DNA from: Methylobacterium sp. PvR107
GTDB taxonomy: Bacteria; Pseudomonadota; Alphaproteobacteria; Rhizobiales; Beijerinckiaceae
Length of the DNA: 64,000 nucleotides
Reading direction: 5' to 3'
Assembly: GCF_017833295.1 (NCBI RefSeq)
Contig: NZ_JAFIBW010000001.1
Coordinates: forward strand, 5,518,001-5,582,000
The notes beneath the pieces are model-generated. The model was given only the letters and a program-made list of their open reading frames with translations, did not search any database and had not been told where the DNA came from. Positions 33,815 through 44,898 of this stretch are shown here, piece by piece; position 1 is the first letter of the stretch, and each line of letters begins with the position of its first letter. The position numbers and the translations under genes were made by a program.

Positions 33815-35032
33815 TCAGGCCCGCGCCGGCATCCGCACGTGTTCGGGCCGTACGCCCATCCCGATCATCCGCGCCGGCAGGACCTGAAGCTGCGGCAGGG
33901 CATCGAGAATCCGCAGCGCCAGCGGCGCCCGGAACGGCGCGTCGGCCGCGAGCGACGCGGCAATCACCCGGGACTGGATCATCCGCTGAAGCGCCTGCGT
34001 CGCCCGCACCGGGAACATCCGCCTGGCCTGAACCCCGGCGAGGTCGGCCTCCGTGGGACGACCCGCCCGCAGCGGCTCGGACAGGAGGTTGGCTGTCGCC
34101 ACCGCATCCTGGATCGCGAGGTTGATCCCGACGCCCCCCACCGGCGACATCGCATGGGCGGCGTCGCCGATGCAGAGCAGGCCCGGGCGATGCCAGCGGT
34201 CGAGCCGGTCGACCGTGACGGTCAGGAGCTTGACGTCGTCCCACGCCGCGATGGCGTCAGTGCGGTCGGCCAGGAACGGCGCGATCTGCGCCACCGCGGC
34301 CCGGAAGGCCGGCAGGCCCTTCGCGCGGAGCGCCGCGTCGCCGCCCTTCGGCACCACGTAGGCGCATTGCCACGAATCGCCCCGGTCGAGGGTGATCAGG
34401 ATCCGCCCCGGCCCGAACCGTCCGGCTGCCGCCTCCGGGTCGCCGTCCCGGCGCGGCAAGCGGAACCATAGGACGTCGATCGGGGCGCCGAAGGCCCGCG
34501 GCACGAAACCCGCCTGCGCGCGCATCCGCGAGTGACGGCCATCCGCGCAGAGCACGAGATCGGATCGGATCTCGACTGGACCGTCCGGCCCGGCGGCGCG
34601 CACGCCCGCGATGCGGCCTGCCGCCTCGATCAGGTCCTGCGCCTCGGTGCGGCGGATCAGGCGGAACGTCCGGTATCGTGCGGCCTCGCCGGCCAGGAAA
34701 TCCAGGAAGTCCCATTGCGGCATGAACGACAGGAAGCGGTTCCGGGTCGGCAGCCGGCTGAAATCGGCGACCCGGTAGCTGCGCCCGTCGACGACGCCGG
34801 AGAAATTCTCGACGCGCCGCTGGGGGAGGGCGCGGAAGCGCTCGGTGAAGCCGAGCTCGTCCATCAGGTCGAGGGTCGAGGGGTGGATCGTGTCGCCGCG
34901 GAAATCGCGCAGGAAATCGGCGTGCTTCTCCAGCACCGTGACGTCGATGCCCGCGCGGGCAAAGAGCAGTCCGGCCATCATCCCGGCGGGGCCGCCGCCG
35001 ACGATGCAGAGGCGGGTCGTCACCGTGTCCAT
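33815..35032 (-). CDS. FAD-dependent monooxygenase/oxidoreductase (PHBH-like)
   Basis: 405 aa flavoprotein. ATG 35032 is used because it opens directly on the dinucleotide fold (CIVGGGPAGMMAGLLFARAG, residues 9-28); the longer reading overlaps pncC. DVTVLEKHADFLRDFRGD follows, and the second FAD motif GDAAHAMSPVGGVGINLAIQDA is near residue 283. This is the group A monooxygenase family that includes p-hydroxybenzoate and ubiquinone-pathway hydroxylases. The substrate is unknown. The 22-bp gap to pncC upstream on the same strand suggests one transcript. Confidence 0.88.
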   Translation of the reverse strand: MDTVTTRLCIVGGGPAGMMAGLLFARAGIDVTVLEKHADFLRDFRGDTIHPSTLDLMDELGFTERFRALPQRRVENFSGVVDGRSYRVADFSRLPTRNRFLSFMPQWDFLDFLAGEAARYRTFRLIRRTEAQDLIEAAGRIAGVRAAGPDGPVEIRSDLVLCADGRHSRMRAQAGFVPRAFGAPIDVLWFRLPRRDGDPEAAAGRFGPGRILITLDRGDSWQCAYVVPKGGDAALRAKGLPAFRAAVAQIAPFLADRTDAIAAWDDVKLLTVTVDRLDRWHRPGLLCIGDAAHAMSPVGGVGINLAIQDAVATANLLSEPLRAGRPTEADLAGVQARRMFPVRATQALQRMIQSRVIAASLAADAPFRAPLALRILDALPQLQVLPARMIGMGVRPEHVRMPARA

Positions 35033-35054
35033 GGGCGGTCCTCCCCTACCGTGA

Positions 35055-35552
35055 TCAGTCGCCGCGGGCGTCCTCCAAGAGACCGAGCGCGTCGGCCACG
35101 GCGGCGCGTCGGATGCCCGCGCGCCCGAGATCGCCGTAGCGCCGCTCCAGATGACGCGTCTCGCCATCCCGCAGGCCGAGGCCGAAATGAACCAGCCCGA
35201 CCGGCTTCTCGGCGCTCCCACCGCCGGGGCCGGCAATGCCCGTGATCGCCACCGCGACGGAAGCCCGCGATGCGGCCAGCGCCCCGGCCGCCATCGCCCG
35301 CGCCACGGGCTCGCTGACCGCGCCGTGCCGGCAGATCAGGTCCATGGGCACGCCGATCGCCTCGGCCTTGGCTTCGTTCGAGTAGGTGACGAAGCCGCGC
35401 TCCAGGACGGCCGACGAGCCCGGCACCGCGGTGATCAGCCCGGCCACGAGGCCACCCGTGCAGGATTCGGCCGTGGCGATGGTGCGTCCGTCCGCCGCGT
35501 AGGCTGCCACCAGCGCCTCGGCCCGGGCGAGAAGCTCTGCGTCGTCAATCAT
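35055..35552 (-). CDS. pncC: CinA C-terminal-domain nicotinamide-nucleotide amidase
   Basis: 165 aa stand-alone CinA C-terminal domain, converting nicotinamide mononucleotide to nicotinic acid mononucleotide in NAD recycling. Signatures are [24 protein letters not shown], in which the serine of ESCTGG is the expected nucleophile, and [25 protein letters not shown]. The molybdopterin-binding N-terminal half of full CinA is absent, as in E. coli PncC. ATG 35552. Confidence 0.93.
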   Translation of the reverse strand: MIDDAELLARAEALVAAYAADGRTIATAESCTGGLVAGLITAVPGSSAVLERGFVTYSNEAKAEAIGVPMDLICRHGAVSEPVARAMAAGALAASRASVAVAITGIAGPGGGSAEKPVGLVHFGLGLRDGETRHLERRYGDLGRAGIRRAAVADALGLLEDARGD

Positions 35553-35655
35553 CGCGAACGGGCTCCCCTCGGGCGGCGGCGCCCTATCTCACGGTGTGAC
35601 TCAAGGCCGAGCCCGGCTCAAGGACCGGTGGCCCCCGATCGGAGACACCCTTTCC

Positions 35656-36054
35656 ATGATCTTCCCCGCGACCACGGCTTTCTATGCCGGGCTGCTCGCA
35701 CTCGTGTATCTGGGCCTTTCGGGATGGGTGATCGGGGCCCGCGTCTCCGAAAACGTGCTGTTCGGCGACGGCGGCGACGACACGGTGCTCAAGCGCGTGC
35801 GCTCGCACGCCAATTTCGCGGAATACGTCCCGCTGGCCCTGATCGTGATCGGCTTGCTGGAGGCGAGCGGCGGCAGTCACGGGCTGGTTCAGGCGCTGCT
35901 GATCGCCCTGTTGGTCGCCCGGATCCTGCACCCGATCGGGATGTTCGCGCCCCCGAACTCGCCGCGCCAGTTCGCCTGCCGGGGCGGCGGCATCCTGCTG
36001 ACGATGGCGGTCCTGGGCGTCGCGGCGATCGTACTGCTGGTGCGGGTAGCCTGA
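35656..36054 (+). CDS. MAPEG-family membrane protein
   Basis: 132 aa integral membrane protein with four hydrophobic segments (about residues 4-24, 54-73, 76-97 and 112-131). Between the first two, RVSENVLFGDGGDDTVLKRVRSHANFAEYVP matches the MAPEG glutathione-binding region; the conserved part quoted here is RVRSHANFAEYVPL. MAPEG proteins include microsomal glutathione transferases; bacterial members like this (YecN type) are mostly uncharacterised. ATG 35656 is preferred to an earlier in-frame start at 35596 that adds a polar leader. It is divergent from pncC. Confidence 0.88.
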   Translation: MIFPATTAFYAGLLALVYLGLSGWVIGARVSENVLFGDGGDDTVLKRVRSHANFAEYVPLALIVIGLLEASGGSHGLVQALLIALLVARILHPIGMFAPPNSPRQFACRGGGILLTMAVLGVAAIVLLVRVA

Positions 36055-36207
36055 GGCCGAGCACGACACGCCTCCGCTCCCGTACGGGAGAGGGAATCCG
36101 CGCCCGGTCCGGAAGCCGCGTTGCCCGTGCCGACGCGTGAATTGACAACCCTGCAACGGGAGCGGGCCGGCCGCGCCCTGTTCCGTCCCCGCTCGCTCCG
36201 AGACCGT

Positions 36208-37539
36208 TCAGCCCTGCCGCATCGCGGTCTCAGCCTGCGCGTCGAGGGCGGGGCCGTCCTCCTCGGGCAGCCGGACCGTCGCGGCGGCCTGTGCGGCGAG
36301 ACCTTCCGCCCGCCCGACGAAGCCGAGCTTCTCGGTGGTCGTCGCCTTGATGGAGACGCTGCTGAGCGGCACGCCCGCGATGGCGGCGATGCGCGCGCGG
36401 ATCTCCTCGCGGTGCTTGCCGATGCGCGGCGCCTCGGCCAGCACGGTGATGTCGAGATGGTCGATGCGGCCGCCGCGGGCGCGGACCAGATCGCAGGCAT
36501 GGGCCAGGAACTGGTCCGAGGCAGCCCCGCGCCAGCGTTCATCGGAGGGCGGGAAGTGGGTGCCGATATCGCCGTCCGCGATGGCGCCGAGCAGGGCGTC
36601 GGTCAGCGCGTGCAGCGCCACGTCGCCGTCCGAATGGGCGAGCACGCCGCGGTCGGCCGGGATCTTCACCCCGCCCAGCCAGACATGGTCGCCGGTGGTG
36701 AAGGCGTGCACGTCGAAGCCGGTCCCGAGGCGGGTCACGTAGGTGGTCATGGCGCGGGCTCCCGGCGCTGGCAAGTCGGTGGTCTCGGTCGCGAAGGCGC
36801 GGTCCGCTTCGATCAGGTCGGCGGGCTGGGTGATCTTGCGGTTGGCGATGTCGCCAGCGAACACCACCACCGGCAGCCCGGCCCATTCGGCGAGGGCGCC
36901 GTCGTCGGTGAAGCCGTCGAGGCCCTGCGCAGCGGCGTCCCGGTGGGCGCCGAGCAGCGGGCCAAAGGCGAAGGCCTGAGGGGTCTGGACCGCGCGTAGA
37001 TGCTCCCGCGGCGGCGTCTCATGCACCCGGCCGATGCCCGGGGCGATGTCGACGACGCGCTTGACCGTGTCGGTCACCGGCACGCCCGGAACGGCGGCGC
37101 CGTGGTCGCGCCCGGCGGCGATCGCCCGGGCGATCAGCGCGGAATCCACGTAGGGCCGGGCGGCATCGTGGACCAGCACGATCTCGGGCGCATCGCCGGA
37201 GGCCAGGGCCTCGAGACCGGCCTTTACGGAGAGCTGGCGCGTCGCGCCGCCCGCGACCGGCGCGGTGATCTTGGCGCGGATCGCGGGCGCGAGCTCCTCG
37301 AGGCAGTTGCGGAAGAAGTCCGCGGCGTCGGCGGCGATGACCGGCTGGATCTGCGCGATCGCGTCGTCGGCCGCGAGGGCCGCGAGGGTGCGGGTCAGGA
37401 CCGGCTGCCCGCCGACCCGGCGGTACTGCTTGGGGGTGCCGCCGCCGATGCGGATGCCGCGCCCGGCCGCCACCACCACCGCGGCGACGCCGGCTCCCAC
37501 GCTGGCGGGTCCGGTGGCTGGCGTGCCGGTGGCGGGCAT
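36208..37539 (-). CDS. ispDF: Bifunctional IspD/IspF (MEP pathway)
   Basis: 443 aa fusion catalysing two non-consecutive steps of the MEP isoprenoid pathway: the cytidylyltransferase making CDP-methylerythritol, and the cyclodiphosphate synthase. IspD (about 15-260) shows [30 protein letters not shown] and RAVQTPQAF. IspF (about 268-430) shows [11 protein letters not shown] (metal ligands D and H), [32 protein letters not shown] and [13 protein letters not shown]. The fusion is common in alphaproteobacteria. It lies head-to-head with dusB (171 bp apart). Confidence 0.97.
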   Translation of the reverse strand: MPATGTPATGPASVGAGVAAVVVAAGRGIRIGGGTPKQYRRVGGQPVLTRTLAALAADDAIAQIQPVIAADAADFFRNCLEELAPAIRAKITAPVAGGATRQLSVKAGLEALASGDAPEIVLVHDAARPYVDSALIARAIAAGRDHGAAVPGVPVTDTVKRVVDIAPGIGRVHETPPREHLRAVQTPQAFAFGPLLGAHRDAAAQGLDGFTDDGALAEWAGLPVVVFAGDIANRKITQPADLIEADRAFATETTDLPAPGARAMTTYVTRLGTGFDVHAFTTGDHVWLGGVKIPADRGVLAHSDGDVALHALTDALLGAIADGDIGTHFPPSDERWRGAASDQFLAHACDLVRARGGRIDHLDITVLAEAPRIGKHREEIRARIAAIAGVPLSSVSIKATTTEKLGFVGRAEGLAAQAAATVRLPEEDGPALDAQAETAMRQG

Positions 37540-37710
37540 GGGCGACGAACTCGTGAAGTCCTGAGGGGCGGAGGGGCGGCCGGCGCGCGGGCCAGCCGTG
37601 CCGGCGTCACCCTGCCGCGATGGGTGCCCGTCGTTTAAGCGGGGGAGGGCCCGAAATCAACGCGCGGTCCCGCTTGCCAGCGGACCGGCCTTGCCTCATT
37701 GTTGTGCAGA

Positions 37711-38736
37711 ATGATGACTGACCATTATTTGAGCGCGCTGTGCCGCGAAGGTGTGAAGGCCGGGGCGGCAGATTCTGCCCCGCTCTGCCTGCTCGCTCCC
37801 CTTTCGGGCGTCACCGACCTGCACATGCGCCGCATCGCCCGCCGCTGCGGCGCCGACGCGGTCATCTCCGAGATGGTGGCGGCCCGGGAATTCACCCGCG
37901 GATCCAGCGAGGCCGCGCTGCGCGCCGAGGGTTCCGGCGTCGACCTGCACGTGGTCCAGCTCGCGGGCTGCGAGGCGGCCCCGATGGCGGAGGCCGCGCG
38001 GCTCGCGGAGGCCGGAGGCGCCCACGTGATCGACGTGAATATGGGCTGCCCGGCCAAGATCGTGACCGGGATCGCCTCGGGCTCGGCGCTGATGCGCGAT
38101 CTCGACCACGCCGCGCGCCTGCTGGCGGCGGTGCGGGACGCCGTAGCGATCCCGGTGACGGTCAAGATGCGTCTCGGCTGGGACGATGCGAGCCGCAACG
38201 CCGCCGATCTCGCCGCCCGCGCCGAGCGGCTGGGCCTCAACGCCGTGACGGTCCACGGTCGGACCCGCCAGCAATTCTACAAGGGCAGCGCCGACTGGGC
38301 GGCGATCCGCGCCGTCGTCGCGGCGGTATCGATCCCGGTGATCGCCAACGGCGACGTGACCGATCTCGCCAGCGCCCGCGCCTGCCTGGACGCCTCGGGC
38401 GCCGCGGGGGTCATGATCGGCCGTGCGGCGACCGGCCGCCCCTGGCTGGTAGGACAGGTTGCCGACGCGCTCGCGGGCCGGCCGGCCGCGGAGCCGTCCC
38501 GGGCCGAGCAGGCCGCCCTGGCCGCGGAGCATTACGCGGGGCTGCTGTCGCTCTACGGCCGCGACATCGGCGTGCGCCACGCCCGCAAGCACCTCGCCGC
38601 CTATGCCGAGACCGGCGGCGCGCTGACGGCCACGGAGCGCGCGGTGCTCCTTACCACCGCCGAGCCGGAGGTCGCGCTGACCTTGCTGGCCCGGGCCTTC
38701 GCGGACTCGGCGGATCGCGTCCAGGAGGCCGCGTGA
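37711..38736 (+). CDS. dusB: tRNA-dihydrouridine synthase, DusB/NifR3 type
   Basis: 341 aa FMN enzyme reducing uridines in the tRNA D-loop. The TIM barrel has [21 protein letters not shown] near the start, [22 protein letters not shown] with the catalytic cysteine, [27 protein letters not shown] and [11 protein letters not shown] 37711 is used; ATG 37714 and a TTG at 37699 are alternatives. The GTG of ntrB overlaps its stop by 4 nt, the classic nifR3-ntrB-ntrC operon of alphaproteobacteria. Confidence 0.96.
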   Translation: MMTDHYLSALCREGVKAGAADSAPLCLLAPLSGVTDLHMRRIARRCGADAVISEMVAAREFTRGSSEAALRAEGSGVDLHVVQLAGCEAAPMAEAARLAEAGGAHVIDVNMGCPAKIVTGIASGSALMRDLDHAARLLAAVRDAVAIPVTVKMRLGWDDASRNAADLAARAERLGLNAVTVHGRTRQQFYKGSADWAAIRAVVAAVSIPVIANGDVTDLASARACLDASGAAGVMIGRAATGRPWLVGQVADALAGRPAAEPSRAEQAALAAEHYAGLLSLYGRDIGVRHARKHLAAYAETGGALTATERAVLLTTAEPEVALTLLARAFADSADRVQEAA

Positions 38737-39875
38737 GCGACGACTCTCTCCCGAAAGAGTCCGGCAACCGGCGCGACACCGCCGCCGAGGCCGTGCTCAA
38801 CGCCCTGCCGCTGCCGGTCCTGACCATCGGCGGCGACGAGCGCATCCTCCACTGCAACCACGCCGCGGAGGCGTTCTTCGACTACTCGGCGCGGCTGATG
38901 CTGCGCCGCCGCCTGCGCGACATCATCCCGTTCGCCTCGCCGATCATCGCCCTGGTGGCCGAGGTCCGGCGCCGGGGCGCCAGCGTCAGCGAGTACCGGG
39001 TCGAGCTGACCCAGCCCCGTCTCGGGCTGGAGCGCAGCGTCGACGTGTTCGCCACCCCGCTCGGTGACGACGGCGACGCCGTGGTGATGATGCTCCAGGA
39101 GCGCACCATCGCCGACAAGATGAACCGCCAGCTCACCCATCGCGGCGCGGCGCGCTCGATGGTGGCGCTCGGCGCGATGTTGGCCCACGAGATCAAGAAT
39201 CCGCTCGCGGGCATCCGCGGCGCCGCGCAGCTCCTGGAGAGCACCGGTGCCGAGGAGGACCGGCTGCTCACCCGCCTGATCTGCGACGAATCCGACCGGA
39301 TCGTCCGCATCGTCGAGCGGATGGAGCTGTTCGGCGACGAGCGTCCCTCGGACCGCGGCGCCGTCAACGTCCACGGGGTGCTCGACCAAGTGAAGCGCTC
39401 GGCGCAGTCGGGCTTCGCGCGGCATATCCGGTTCATCGAGACCTACGACCCGTCGCTGCCGCCGGTGCTGGGCAGCCGCGACCAGCTGATCCAGGTGATC
39501 CTGAACCTCGTGAAGAACGCCGCCGAGGCGATCGGCCCGGACGCGGTCGAGGGCGAGATCACCCTGTCGACCGCCTTCCGCACCGGCCTGCGCCTGCAGG
39601 TACCGGGCTCGCGCGAGCGGGTCAGCCTGCCGATCGAGGTGGCGGTGCGCGACAACGGCCCCGGCATCTCGGCCGACCTCCTGCCCGACCTGTTCGACCC
39701 GTTCGTCACCACCAAGGCGCAGGGCTCCGGCCTGGGTCTTGCTTTGGTGGCCAAGATCGTCGGCGATCACGGCGGGATCGTCGAGTGCGATCCTGCCCCG
39801 CGCCGCACGGCGTTCCGCATCCTTCTGCCGATGTCGAGTGCCCGGGACGGGCGCGAATCGGCGGTCGATCCGTGA
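38733..39875 (+). CDS. ntrB: Nitrogen regulation sensor kinase NtrB
   Basis: 380 aa soluble histidine kinase, the partner of NtrC and target of PII. GTG 38733 overlaps dusB (GTGA). A PAS domain at 20-130 contains [25 protein letters not shown]. The phosphorylated H152 is in [21 protein letters not shown]. The ATPase domain shows [39 protein letters not shown]. It phosphorylates NtrC under nitrogen limitation. ntrC begins 48 bp downstream. Confidence 0.96.
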   Translation: MSDDSLPKESGNRRDTAAEAVLNALPLPVLTIGGDERILHCNHAAEAFFDYSARLMLRRRLRDIIPFASPIIALVAEVRRRGASVSEYRVELTQPRLGLERSVDVFATPLGDDGDAVVMMLQERTIADKMNRQLTHRGAARSMVALGAMLAHEIKNPLAGIRGAAQLLESTGAEEDRLLTRLICDESDRIVRIVERMELFGDERPSDRGAVNVHGVLDQVKRSAQSGFARHIRFIETYDPSLPPVLGSRDQLIQVILNLVKNAAEAIGPDAVEGEITLSTAFRTGLRLQVPGSRERVSLPIEVAVRDNGPGISADLLPDLFDPFVTTKAQGSGLGLALVAKIVGDHGGIVECDPAPRRTAFRILLPMSSARDGRESAVDP

Positions 39876-39923
39876 TGTCGATCCCCAAATCCGGCCCCCC
39901 GTCGGAGGTCTGAGTAGAGAGTC

Positions 39924-41387
<1,464 letters not shown>

Positions 41388-41426
41388 GGCGATCAGCGGG
41401 GTTCGGGGGGGCGATACCACCCGGAT

Positions 41427-41540
41427 GCCTCATCCGCGGATGCCCGCGGGAGCAGGCCGCAAAGGGGGGTTCCAGGGATCGCGCGCTGGCCGGGAGGGCT
41501 CCTTCGCGGCCCCCGCCGCGCTCCGGAACCTCAGGATGCG
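41427..41540. repeat. Interspersed repeat (CTCATCC...GAAGGAGG family), copy 3, after ntrC
   Basis: Begins GCCTCATCCGCGGATGCCC, has AAAGGGGGGTTCCAGGGATC in the middle, GGCTCCTTCGCGGCCC in the right half and ends CCGGAACCTCAGGATGCGG. The middle GGTTCCAG and the right-half CTCCTTCGCGGCC match copy 2 closely; the end matches its CACCTGAGGATG. Located between ntrC and a convergent small gene. Confidence 0.7.
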
Positions 41541-41575
41541 GCCGGGTGTGCGATGAAGAGGTCGCGAAGGGGCGC

Positions 41576-41845
41576 TCAGCGGCCCGGCAGGATCGGATCG
41601 CCGCGCATGAGTGCGTGGAGCCGCTCGGTGTCGAATCCGTTCGGGATGCTGGCCACGGCCGCCTTCGGCGCGGGCGCAGCCTTCGCCGGGGCCGGGAGCG
41701 ACCCGGTTGCGGAGGGTTCGGCCTGAGCGGCGCGGACCACCGGCGCCGGCGCCAGGTGCGCGAGCCGATCGGCGCTGACAAGAGCGACCGTCGCCGTCGA
41801 GATGAGGACGAGGACGGCGCCGAAGAGGGAACGCAGGATACGCAC
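41576..41845 (-). CDS. Small membrane-anchored protein, 89 aa
   Basis: Not recognised. GTG 41845 gives VRILRSLFGAVLVLISTATVALVSA, a signal anchor or signal peptide (residues 1-25). A proline/alanine-rich linker follows (about 27-65), then a short conserved-looking end NGFDTERLHALMRGDPILPG. The last segment could contact a periplasmic partner. It is transcribed toward ntrC and lies after the repeat. Reading frame quality and the clear N-terminal hydrophobic segment support it, but no function is suggested. Confidence 0.55.
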   Translation of the reverse strand: MRILRSLFGAVLVLISTATVALVSADRLAHLAPAPVVRAAQAEPSATGSLPAPAKAAPAPKAAVASIPNGFDTERLHALMRGDPILPGR

Positions 41846-41933
41846 GCGACGACCCGGAACGCGACTTGAGACGGCAACAGATTAGCGGTGCGGCCGTTAA
41901 CGAAGCCCCACTCCAAGTCTTCGGGAGGCGATA

Positions 41934-42107
41934 TTGACCAACGCCCAGGCCACTGCGAGCGACAGCCCGTTCATCCAGGGTCGTAATGCCCGCCTCTACG
42001 GCAAGCCCATCAGCGAATGCCCCTATCCGGAAGGCTCCCAAGAGCGCGCCGCCTGGATGGAGGCTTACGAGGAAGCGGCGAATTCGGATCTGCCCGAGAA
42101 GCCCTGA
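41934..42107 (+). CDS. rmf: Ribosome modulation factor-like protein, 57 aa
   Basis: Starts at TTG 41934, five bases after GGGAGG (41923-41928), which is why an ATG/GTG search misses it. The core GRNARLYGKPISECPYPEG and then QERAAWMEAYEEA align with E. coli RMF, in which GR.....CPY and QR..WL.GWREA are conserved. RMF binds 70S ribosomes near the peptide exit and promotes 100S dimers and hibernation in stationary phase. Alphaproteobacterial homologues vary in length. Here the tail NSDLPEKP is acidic rather than basic. Family call is from motif similarity only. Confidence 0.72.
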   Translation: MTNAQATASDSPFIQGRNARLYGKPISECPYPEGSQERAAWMEAYEEAANSDLPEKP

Positions 42108-42214
42108 TCGTGGGACAGGCCCCGCTCCGAGCCTGCGGATCCGGGCATCCGGCTTGACCTCGCCGGGTGCGCGGCGCTTCGTGCGCCGCAGCGCAACGCG
42201 ATCCGCGAGCCCCG

Positions 42215-43405
42215 ATGTCCCTGAAGCCCTCGCCCGAGTCCAAGCAGACCTTCGCGCCCGCGACGCGCCTCGTCCATGCGGGCCGCGATCCGGGCGAGCA
42301 GCACGGCTTCGTCAACACGCCGATCTATCGCGGCTCCACGGTCCTCTACCCGACCTACGACGCCATCAAGCACCGGCGCGGGCGCTACAATTACGGCACC
42401 TCGGCCACGCCCACCATGGACGCTCTCACGAGCGCCTGGACGGAGCTCGCCGGCGCCGCCGGGACGGTGGTGACGCCCTCCGGGCTCGCGGCGCTCACCG
42501 TGGCGCTGATGGCCGCGGTCTCGGCGGGCGACCACCTCCTCGTCACCGATTCCGCCTACCGGCCGACCCGCCAGTTCTGCGACGGCGTGCTGGCCCGCTA
42601 CGGCGTCGCGGTCACCTACTATGACCCGGCCATCGGGGCCGGCATCGCCGAGCTGATGCGCCCGAACACCCGGGCCGTGCTGGTCGAGGCGCCCGGCTCG
42701 CAGAGCTTCGAGATGCAGGACATCCCGGCCATCGCCGAGGCCGCGCACGCCAACGACGCCTGCGTGATCATGGACAATACCTGGGCGACGCCGCTGCTGT
42801 TCCCGCCGCATGAGCGGGGCGTCGACATCGCCGTGGAGGCCGGGACCAAGTACCTGAGCGGCGGCTCGGACCTGCTGATCGGCCTGACCTCCGCGAACAC
42901 GCGCTACTACCCGGCCGTGCGCCGGACCTTCGACCATTTCGCCATGTGCGCCGGCGCGGAGGACATCTTCCTGGCGCTGCGCGGTATGCGCACCATGTCG
43001 TTGCGGCTGCGCGAGCACGGCCGCGCCGGGCTCGAGATGGCCCGGTGGCTCCAGGCTCGACCGGAGGTGCTGCGCGTCCTGCATCCCGGCCTGCCTGAGG
43101 ATCCCGGCCATGCGATCTGGAAGCGCGACTTCTCCGGCGCCTCCGGTCTGTTCGGGGTGATCCTCAAGCCGGTTCCCGAGAAGGCGGTCGCCGCCATGCT
43201 GGACGACCTCCAGCTCTTCGGGATGGGCTTCTCCTGGGGCGGTTTCGAGAGCCTCGTGATCCCGTTCGACTGCGCCGGCTACAGGACCGCCACGCGATGG
43301 TCCCCGGGCGGTCCGGCCCTGCGCTTCCACATCGGGCTCGAGGACACGGCCGACCTCAAAGCCGACCTCGACGCCGGCTTCGCACGCCTGCGGGCCGCGT
43401 CATGA
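42215..43405 (+). CDS. metC: PLP-dependent cystathionine beta-lyase-like enzyme
   Basis: 396 aa, Cys/Met metabolism PLP family; would cleave cystathionine to homocysteine, pyruvate and ammonia. ATG 42215 is chosen; GCGAG upstream is a weak ribosome site. Family features are TRLVHAGRDPGEQHGFVNTPIYRGSTV at the N-terminus (start of the PLP fold), GTSATPTMDAL, and the aldimine lysine in AGTKYLSGGSDLLIG. Most paralogues have GHSD at this place; the GGSD here is a change next to the active lysine. Followed by a PrpD-like gene with a 4-nt overlap. The reaction is inferred from family. Confidence 0.85.
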   Translation: MSLKPSPESKQTFAPATRLVHAGRDPGEQHGFVNTPIYRGSTVLYPTYDAIKHRRGRYNYGTSATPTMDALTSAWTELAGAAGTVVTPSGLAALTVALMAAVSAGDHLLVTDSAYRPTRQFCDGVLARYGVAVTYYDPAIGAGIAELMRPNTRAVLVEAPGSQSFEMQDIPAIAEAAHANDACVIMDNTWATPLLFPPHERGVDIAVEAGTKYLSGGSDLLIGLTSANTRYYPAVRRTFDHFAMCAGAEDIFLALRGMRTMSLRLREHGRAGLEMARWLQARPEVLRVLHPGLPEDPGHAIWKRDFSGASGLFGVILKPVPEKAVAAMLDDLQLFGMGFSWGGFESLVIPFDCAGYRTATRWSPGGPALRFHIGLEDTADLKADLDAGFARLRAAS

Positions 43406-44835
43406 CCGCGCCGAGCCGGCGCCGTCTCATCCAGGGCGCGGGCGCTCTGGCCCTCGCAGGAACGCTACCGGCCGCCGCTGCCGAGACGGATGTGACAGGC
43501 CGGCTCGCACGCTACATGGCCGCCGCCCGGACGCAGCCGCTTCCCCCTGAGGTGCTGACCGCCTGCAAGCACCGCATCCTCGACACCCTGGCCGCCATGG
43601 TCTCCGGCGCGCGGATGCGGCCGGGCGAGATGGCGCTCACCTACGTGCGCGGCCTGGGCGGGACCGAGCAGGCCGGGGTCGTCGCCTCCGATTTCCGGAC
43701 CACCACCATCAACGCGGCGCTCGCCAATGCCATGTGCGCCCATGCCGACGAGACCGACGATTTCGAGCCAGTGACCAAGGCCCATCCCGGCTGCGCCACC
43801 GTGCCGGCGGCCCTGGCCATGGCCGAGCTGCACGGCAATTCGGGCGCGGACTTCGTCCGGGCGGTGGCGCTGGGCTACGATCTCTGCTGCCGCCTGCTCC
43901 TGGCGCTCGGACCCGACCACGTGCGCGGCACGCACCGCAGCGCCGAGGGCACGAGCTCGACCTTCGGGGCGCTCGGGGCCGCCGCCGCGCTCGCCCGCCT
44001 CGACGAGCAGGGCATGCGGTTCGCGCTGTCCTACGCGGCCCAGCAGGTCTCCGGCCTGTGGAGCTGGGTGCGGGACAAGGACCACGTCGAGAAGGCGTTC
44101 GACTTCGCCGGCATGGGCGCGCGCAACGGCGTCACGGCGGTCGGCATGGTGGAGGCCGGCCTCACCGGCGTCGCCGACGTGCTCGACGGCCGGCACAACC
44201 TGCTGAACGCGCTCTCGACCGCGCCGAAACCGGACCTGATGCTCGACGGTCTCGGCAGCCGTTTCTTCGTCACCGAGACGGCGATCAAGACCTTCTCGGT
44301 GGGCTATCCGATCCAGTCGCCCCTCGACGCGACCCTGACGCTCCGCAAGCAGTATGGGCTGACGCCGGAGGCCGTGCGGCACATCCTGGTCAAGGTCCCC
44401 ACCGACGCCGTCGGCATCGTCGGATCGAGCGCCATGCCGGATGTGAGTTGCCAGCACCTCGTGGCGCTCGCGCTCGTGAAGGGCGCCGTCTCCTTCGCCG
44501 ACAGCCACGATGCCGGCCTGATGCACGATCCCGCGATCGCGGCCGAACGGGCCAAGGTCGAGCTGGTGGGCGATCCGGCGCTGATGGATCCCGCCGCCCC
44601 CCGCGGCGCCGTCGTGACGATGACCCTCGCGGATGGCCGGATTGTGGAGCATCACACCCGGCATCCGCCCGGAACGAAGGAGAACCCGCTGAGCACCGAG
44701 GCGGTGAACACCAAGGCGCGGGATCTGATGGCGCCGGTGCTCGGAACTGATTCGACCGAGCGCCTGATCGCGCGCATCAACACCCTGGAATCGGTCGCCG
44801 ACATGCGCGAACTGCGCCCGCTCCTGACCGCCTGA
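43402..44835 (+). CDS. MmgE/PrpD-family protein with Tat signal
   Basis: 477 aa. ATG 43402 overlaps the metC-like stop (ATGA). The N-terminus SRRRLIQGAGALALAGTLPAAAA is a twin-arginine (Tat) signal: arginine pair, hydrophobic stretch, AxA cleavage. The PrpD fold then follows with KHRILDTLAAMVSG, NAMCAHADETDD, HPGCATVPAALAMAE, the SAEGTSSTFGALGAAAALA helix and PIQSPLDATLTLRKQYG. PrpD enzymes are 2-methylcitrate dehydratases; this member is exported, so another substrate is likely. Translational coupling with the PLP lyase suggests a shared pathway. Confidence 0.88.
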   Translation: MTAPSRRRLIQGAGALALAGTLPAAAAETDVTGRLARYMAAARTQPLPPEVLTACKHRILDTLAAMVSGARMRPGEMALTYVRGLGGTEQAGVVASDFRTTTINAALANAMCAHADETDDFEPVTKAHPGCATVPAALAMAELHGNSGADFVRAVALGYDLCCRLLLALGPDHVRGTHRSAEGTSSTFGALGAAAALARLDEQGMRFALSYAAQQVSGLWSWVRDKDHVEKAFDFAGMGARNGVTAVGMVEAGLTGVADVLDGRHNLLNALSTAPKPDLMLDGLGSRFFVTETAIKTFSVGYPIQSPLDATLTLRKQYGLTPEAVRHILVKVPTDAVGIVGSSAMPDVSCQHLVALALVKGAVSFADSHDAGLMHDPAIAAERAKVELVGDPALMDPAAPRGAVVTMTLADGRIVEHHTRHPPGTKENPLSTEAVNTKARDLMAPVLGTDSTERLIARINTLESVADMRELRPLLTA

Positions 44836-44898
44836 CGCATGGCCTGCACACCGTCGCGTATTTGACCTGCCCGCTCGATCCTGATTGACCGGCCCGAC

